From the NCBI RefSeq assembly GCF_025602895.1, contig NW_026516269.1, forward strand, positions 124,001 through 188,000: a stretch of DNA of 64,000 nucleotides, read 5' to 3'. The notes beneath the pieces were generated by a model that ran no database searches, was not told the DNA's origin, and saw only the letters and a list, made by a program, of their open reading frames with translations. A program made the position numbers and the translations under genes. The DNA comes from Polychytrium aggregatum. Taxonomy: Eukaryota; Chytridiomycota; Chytridiomycetes; Polychytriales. How positions within the stretch are numbered: position 1 is the first letter of the stretch; each line of letters opens with the position of its first letter. Shown piece by piece: positions 59,441 to 64,000 of the stretch.

Positions 59441-60037
59441 GTCATAGGACCGCACGGCGTTCGCGGCAGCTGCGACCTGTGGCGCTTCCATCGGTTCGGA
59501 CGATTGGCGGAACCCGGCATCCTGTGCAGATTCAGCAAGTTCCGGGGACTCGGCGGGGTTCTTAGCTTGACAATCTCTATCAGTATCCCATGGCAAGCCA
59601 TGACGCTGCCTCACGGCCCGGCAGCATCCAACAAACACCAGCTAGAACCAAAAGCTGCGGCCAAGCACACATGCATAGCCAAGCATGAGCACTTCTGAAT
59701 ATGGAGGCTCGATTTCAATCTTTTGTTCATCTCACGAGTGCGTGTGGTCTGTGCACAATGGAGCAAGGGGGGGGGTGGAAGACATGCAGAAGCTTGGGGA
59801 GTGGTGTGCAACACGGCCGCTTACGGATATAATACACACCCGCACTCGCTCGAACTGTTTATTGCACCGGATCATTGTGAGGCTAGGAATAATCGAGTCC
59901 CATGTCCCATTTGCCAAGAACGGCCAACGGCAGTGCGATGGTGATAACGAATCAAGGAGATCACGTCCTCGGCATCCGTTTACGATACCAAAACGCGTGC
60001 GAGATGTCTCAAATCGAGTTTGTCTGTATTGGATGTA
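59441..60037. other. Intergenic region downstream of the GPCR
   Basis: 3' flank of the GPCR gene. It contains a G8 run near 59766 and no supported gene or structured RNA. It ends at the short TIR element. Confidence 0.45.
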
Positions 60038-60449
60038 GTGCAGTCTATCCCGAAAGAAACGGGACAGTTCCTTCCTGGCTTCAGATGTCTGAACCCCGCT
60101 GACTGACTGTAGGCCCAGCGGGCAAGCCATGGCATTGCACTCCTGTCTTCGTTGGCAATCGCTTTGTTTTGGTTGGTTTGGGAAGCACAGTCTTGAATAC
60201 ACCCGGTCGATCTCCATGGGCGATGATCGACTGGCATACCGAGATCATGTTCCTTGAGGCATTGATGTCTCGATGTGTGAGTGTGGTGCATCCACTCGAC
60301 TCTCTGGACAGCTCAATGATATCTCGATATCAAGATGGTGCTGTGTTTGGCCATGAATGCGATGAGTGGTGGGTGTATTCAGGTTCCAGAAAAAATATAT
60401 TTCCTGGTTAAAAACGGGGTGTCCCATTTCATTTTGGAAACGCTGTATA
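60038..60449 (+). mobile_element. Short non-autonomous TIR element (MITE-like), copy 2
   Basis: A 0.41-kb unit. The left end contains CCGAAAGAAACGGGACAG. The right end, read inwards from 60449, is TATACAGCGTTTCC, then AAAATGAAATGGGACACC. It is the reverse-orientation relative of the element at 34526-34918; the clearest shared block is about 60070-60120 (TTCAGATGTCTGAA..GGCCCAGCGGGCAAGCCATGG). No protein is encoded. The shared AAACGGGACA core links it to the mariner-Fanzor element. Confidence 0.7.
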
Positions 60450-60732
60450 CACTAAAATACTAAGACACTAAGACACTAAGTCGGACAGCGGAGCGCACCG
60501 CGAAATAGACACTGCGGCGACATGTGGATTGGCGATGACAGGGTAAGCGGATAGCTAGCGAAGGGGAAAAGCGGAGGCTCCGCAATCTATGGCAATGACA
60601 CGAACGGCTTGACTGAAGTGACTAACGCTCGGGACTGAGTCGGTGATACTGGCAGCTTGGTAGCTCCAAGGCCAGGCGAAAAAGGTCGGCGATGGGCTGG
60701 GGGCGACGACACCAAAGCAAAGGTACGATAGG
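60450..60732. other. Intergenic region downstream of SH3 gene D
   Basis: Begins with a short ACTAAGAC repeat (about 60451-60480) next to the element end. Otherwise no gene or RNA is supported. Confidence 0.4.
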
Positions 60733-62943
60733 TTATAGCGGCTTTGATCCGTCCAGTGCATCGAGTGCCGACCAGGGAATACGACCGCGTCGGCCCTTGT
60801 CGCCTTGGATCAAGACCCAGGATTGATCGATTGGAACGAGAACCTGGACCACATCTCCGGCGCTGACAGAGAGTTCGGCGTCGCTCTCAGCAGTGTAGGA
60901 TGTTGTAACGACCCGCATTCCGTTGGGGAGCGTGCTCAGTGGATCGGCCATCGCCAGTTCATAGGAAGGAAGATGGCCGGTGGCGGCGTGGCGGCTCTGA
61001 GGTTCGTTCGGGGCCATATACGTTTCGTAAGGCTCGGTTTGTTGCGGGGACGGGTTGGCCGAGGGAGTGCTGAAGCTGTACGAGAACTCGAAGTGGTCGT
61101 TTTCGGATGGCGTGGGGGTGAACTCGGGAGGACGATACGTCGCCAGCACCAAGGGGATGCTTTGGGGGTGATCATCCTGTGTCGGATCTGGGCCACAGTA
61201 ACCGGGACGATGGACGATGAGCGATCAATGATGAGCGATGGACGATGGATGATTGCAGCATAGATTGAGCCGTGCGATTGGAACGCATCATGGGATATCA
61301 GCGTGAAGAACGAAATACATGGGAAGATGTCGGTGGGCGAGGTTAGAGAAGGCACCATTGACAGAACAAAGCAGCACGCTGCGACGCAAACCCATCGTAC
61401 TTATTGAGGAGCTTGGATTTGCCTTTGTTTGGCGTCGCCGGTACAGGATGAAAGCAACCATGAGCCCGAGGCCGATGGCGCCGATCAAACTGCCGATGAT
61501 GATGGGCGTGTTGCTGTTGAATTGATTGCTGGGGCTGGGCGAGCCGGTGGATGTTGGCAGAGGCGGGGCGACACCGCCGGAGGTTGAAGTAGAGCCACCG
61601 GGATTGGGAATAGAAGGATTGACTGATGCGCTGCCGCTACCACTGGGTCCGGATGCGCTCGTGCTGGAACCAGAGGGGCCGGTGGTGGCAGTACCCGACG
61701 GGGCAAGCGGGGAAGTACCAGAGGGGACCGTTGATGAGGTCAAAGGCTGGGAGGACGAAGGAGGGGGCGGTGGCGGAGGTGGAGGTGGAGGCGGTCCAAC
61801 GCATTTTCCCTTGAAGAAGGCGTTGTTCATCGTTACCCGGCTGCCGCTGGGAAGCTGATTGACAAAGGTCATGCCACCAACATGGGTGAAATCAAAGGCC
61901 GTGCCTGCCCAGTTCGTCGCAAAGGCACTCAGCGGAATGACAAGCGACTGCGCCTGTCCGTTCGGCACGATGAAGTCGGAGAGGTCGTGATACACGCTCT
62001 CTGTAAACCGTCCGAGGTCCGCAATTGAAGGTTGGAAGACGATTGGTTGAAGATGCGGGATCGGATATGGATGTATGGATGCGTTCAGGCAGCACGGACA
62101 TTGTCGACAAAATGTGGCAGAAGCGCGGCGAGAATACGTGAGTGATGAGTGTGCGAGGCAAGGAGGTTGGCCGAGCCAAGACCGCAGCAACAAGTAGGCA
62201 GACGGGACGAGACAGTACCGGCGCTGGTCGAGACGCCTTGTGGGTTCTGGCAGTTGTTCGAGTTTTGAGTGAGGTATACATAGAGTTTGGTACCAGAGTC
62301 GATGATCACGTCGGCCTGGAAGGTGTCATAGAGGCTGAGGTCGGCGCACGGCTGTGAGGAGGCAAGAGATGGGAGAGACACGGCGATGCAGACCGATGAG
62401 CGAAAGCGGTCAAACAAGAGGCAGAGGAGATGGCAGCGGGATAGCCGAATCAGAGCGGGCGGGCGAATACTTGGCGGTGGGCACCGGGTGTGCCAGGCAA
62501 TCATGGTCACTCACAAAACTCAGATACCTGGAGAGGGAAGGCAGCATGAGCATCCCAAGAAGCAGGCAATGAGAGCAGGGAATCGATGTTGCCCCTAGCC
62601 TCGATCTGGGCGAGACCGACCCGAAACCAACACCGGGGCCGATGCAGACAGCCTCTCCCGATCCATACAGGCACGGACAGCTCGGCGCAACATACCAGAA
62701 ATCAACGACGTTGGGCAGCCCGGCGTGGCTCGGGGGATTGGGAGGCCCGGGCTGGGCAGTGACGGTGAAGCCGCTGGGACTGGAGCCTGGGCTGTACGAG
62801 ATGTACGAGTTCCAGTCGGCGCCTATCGAGGCAATCTGGCCAAGAGGGGCATTTGGGAAGCACTGCTGGGCAGCAGAGGCAGTCATAACGAAAGCTAGAC
62901 CCAGTGCCGCAAGCGATAAGCGGCGGTCGACGGAGACAAGCAT
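60733..62943 (-). CDS. Secreted-domain/TM/SH3 membrane protein (family member D)
   Basis: Four exons, 62692-62943, 62219-62351, 61401-62000 and 60733-61187, give 479 aa with consistent phases. The signal peptide is MLVSVDRRLSLAALGLAFVM with cleavage near ASAAQQC. The ectodomain has the same two blocks as gene B: LSLYDTFQADVIIDSG and LVIPLSAFATNW, then VGGMTFVNQLPSGSRV. A poly-Pro run (about 12 residues) and a Ser/Gly/Pro stalk follow, then a transmembrane helix (IIIGSLIGAIGLGLMVAFIL) and YRRRQTK. The C-terminus is an SH3 domain (ESDAELSVSAGDVVQVL, QSWVLIQ, RRGRIPWSAL). Exon 2 is exactly 133 nt, as in gene B, and the intron phases are the same, which supports common descent by gene duplication. 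Confidence 0.87.
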
Positions 62944-63609
62944 GGTCAGGGAGGACCGACCAGCGTTTAGGAGAGATGGGGGCCGATGCGCAACAGGGTC
63001 GACGGCTGACGAAGACGGGGCTGAGGTTGGAGCAGACGAGGAGAGAACCGAAGATGAAGACGAAGCGATGAAAGCCAGACAGAGGACACGATCGGCACGA
63101 CGGCGATGCAACGCAAATGCAACGCAAATGCAAGGCAGGCACAACAGCAACAGCAATAGCAACAACAGCAGCAGCAATAGCAACAACAGCGAATATGCAG
63201 GATGAGTACAAAGGTAGCACAGACAGCCAGGGCGGATACAACCAGGGCCGACAAAGGGGGGGTCGGGACACAGACAAGAGCAAGGGGCCTGTCGCGTGGC
63301 AGTGTCACCACACGGCACTGTGGGGAGAGGGACAGCGGTACAGCCGGCGCGGGGGCGTGCGCGTGGCACAAGCCCGTGAGCGGGTGGTGGGTGTACAAGA
63401 GAGTGCACACCGACGTCGCACAGTCCTGTTCAGGGTGCGTGTACCGGAGCACAGAACGCGGAAAGCCCGCGACAGAGACAGCCCCCGTGCCACACCTCGC
63501 ACAGCGCGCGTGCGCGCCGAGCAAGCCATCGGGAAAACAGGGCGCGGCGCACAACGAGCAAGCGAGTGAAAAACGTGCAAACGGAAGGATGAGCAAAACA
63601 ACGGTGTGC
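62944..63609. promoter_or_regulatory. Upstream region of SH3 gene D with CAA/CAG microsatellite
   Basis: Contains a CAACAG/CAGCAATAG array at about 63138-63189. The in-frame extension upstream of the chosen Met is low-complexity and lacks a signal peptide-compatible start, so it was not used. No other gene is supported. Confidence 0.45.
63138..63189. repeat. CAACAGCAA/CAGCAATAG microsatellite
   Basis: An imperfect trinucleotide array of CAA, CAG and TAG units about 200 bp upstream of SH3 gene D. TAG triplets interrupt one frame, arguing against a poly-Gln protein. Confidence 0.8.
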
Positions 63610-63613
63610 AAAA
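63610..63613 (-). terminator. RNA polymerase III T4 terminator
   Basis: Four T residues on the minus strand immediately after the discriminator base of tRNA-His. This is the minimal Pol III termination signal. Confidence 0.6.
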
Positions 63614-63684
63614 TGCCATGACCTGGAATCGAACCAGGGTCGGTGCGGCCACAACGCAATGTACTACCACTATACTATCATGGC
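63614..63684 (-). tRNA. tRNA-His (anticodon GUG)
   Basis: A 71-nt cloverleaf without intron. The 7-bp acceptor stem is GCCATGA/TCATGGC, with discriminator A. A-box-like TAGTATAGTGGTA. Anticodon loop TTGTGGC with anticodon GTG. B box GGTTCGATTCC in the T arm. The -1 base in the gene is A, so the G(-1) needed by His-tRNA synthetase must be added after transcription (Thg1 in eukaryotes). It lies 9 bp downstream of tRNA-Leu on the same strand. Confidence 0.95.
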
Positions 63685-63693
63685 TGGTGTGAT

Positions 63694-63776
63694 TGGTGAC
63701 AGTGGGATTCGAACCCACGCCTCTTGCGAGATCCGAACTTGAGTCGGACGCCTTAGACCGACTCGGCCATATCACC
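63694..63776 (-). tRNA. tRNA-Leu (anticodon CAA)
   Basis: An 83-nt class II tRNA. Acceptor stem GGTGATA/TGTCACC with one G-U pair and discriminator A. A box TGGCCGAGTCGG. Anticodon stem TCCGA/TCGGA with loop CTCAAGT (anticodon CAA). Long variable arm TCTCGCAAGAG. B box GGTTCGAATCC. No intron, unlike the intron-containing tRNA-Leu(CAA) of budding yeast. No T run follows before tRNA-His. Confidence 0.95.
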
Positions 63777-64000
63777 CTGTTTCGGCACATCGATACTGGG
63801 ACTATAACCAAATCAGTTCATCACTCATTCACCAAACACACGTGACACACCACACCACATGACACACCACATCACTCACACCACATTGCTCACTCCATTT
63901 TGCTCACCCTACCCACAACCCACCCATCACACGAACAACATTCACTGTGTGTGGGCTACGCCGCCGCATGTGGTATTGAGGCTGTCTATTGCTCCATCAG
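63777..64000. other. Low-complexity CAC/ACA-rich flank
   Basis: Upstream of the tRNA pair. It is rich in CACACCACA-type strings up to the window end. No gene is seen. Confidence 0.5.

Noticed and set aside
62410-63408. Upstream in-frame extension of SH3 gene D to about 63408
   Set aside because: The extension is low-complexity (poly-Leu/Ser from a CAA/CAG array) and the Met at 62943 is followed by a textbook signal peptide matching the position of that in gene B.

Overview
The window is nuclear DNA from an intron-rich, fairly GC-rich fungus. An axonemal dynein heavy chain together with fungal-type genes (a Vsb1-like vacuolar SulP protein, a fungal-style UDP-glycosyltransferase) points to a flagellated early-diverging lineage, most likely a chytrid. 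That assignment is an inference from gene content. Introns are short (about 70-450 nt), almost all GT-AG, and many exon models below were checked for consistent reading phase.

Layout: 1-11156 (-) axonemal dynein heavy chain, cut by the window edge inside AAA4. 12298-17268 (+) a 14-exon gene joining a calponin-homology domain to an STE/SepH-like protein kinase. 18148-24911 (-) a BRWD/PHIP-type WD40-cryptoTudor-bromodomain protein. 26167-31776 (+) a Vsb1-like SulP/STAS/cNMP-binding membrane protein. 32344-48255 is an accessory-looking region. It holds single-pass membrane proteins with a C-terminal SH3 domain (32344-34400, 37659-39871, 42448-44080, 45292-47504), a small hypothetical gene, a short terminal-inverted-repeat element and a near-perfect 3.6-kb inverted repeat (36908-40524 and 44639-48255). 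The repeat flanks a 4.1-kb spacer carrying the snRNP core gene SmF. 48373-50644 (-) is a UDP-glycosyltransferase. 51085-52200 is a Tc1/mariner-type element in which the front half of a transposase runs directly into the C-terminal end of a Fanzor (eukaryotic TnpB-like) protein. 52843-59440 (+) is a class C (GABA-B-like) GPCR. 60038-60449 is a second copy of the short TIR element. 60733-62943 (-) is another membrane SH3 gene. 63614-63776 (-) is a tRNA-Leu(CAA)/tRNA-His(GUG) pair.

Three things stand out. First, the mariner-Fanzor chimera and its short relatives share an inner TIR core, which suggests a Fanzor-bearing transposon family has been active here. Second, the large inverted repeat carries two copies of an SH3 membrane gene that encode the same protein. 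Third, five copies of a receptor-like TM-SH3 family lie within 31 kb, near a class C GPCR. Together they suggest a locus enriched for cell-surface sensing, but no shared pathway can be shown from sequence alone.
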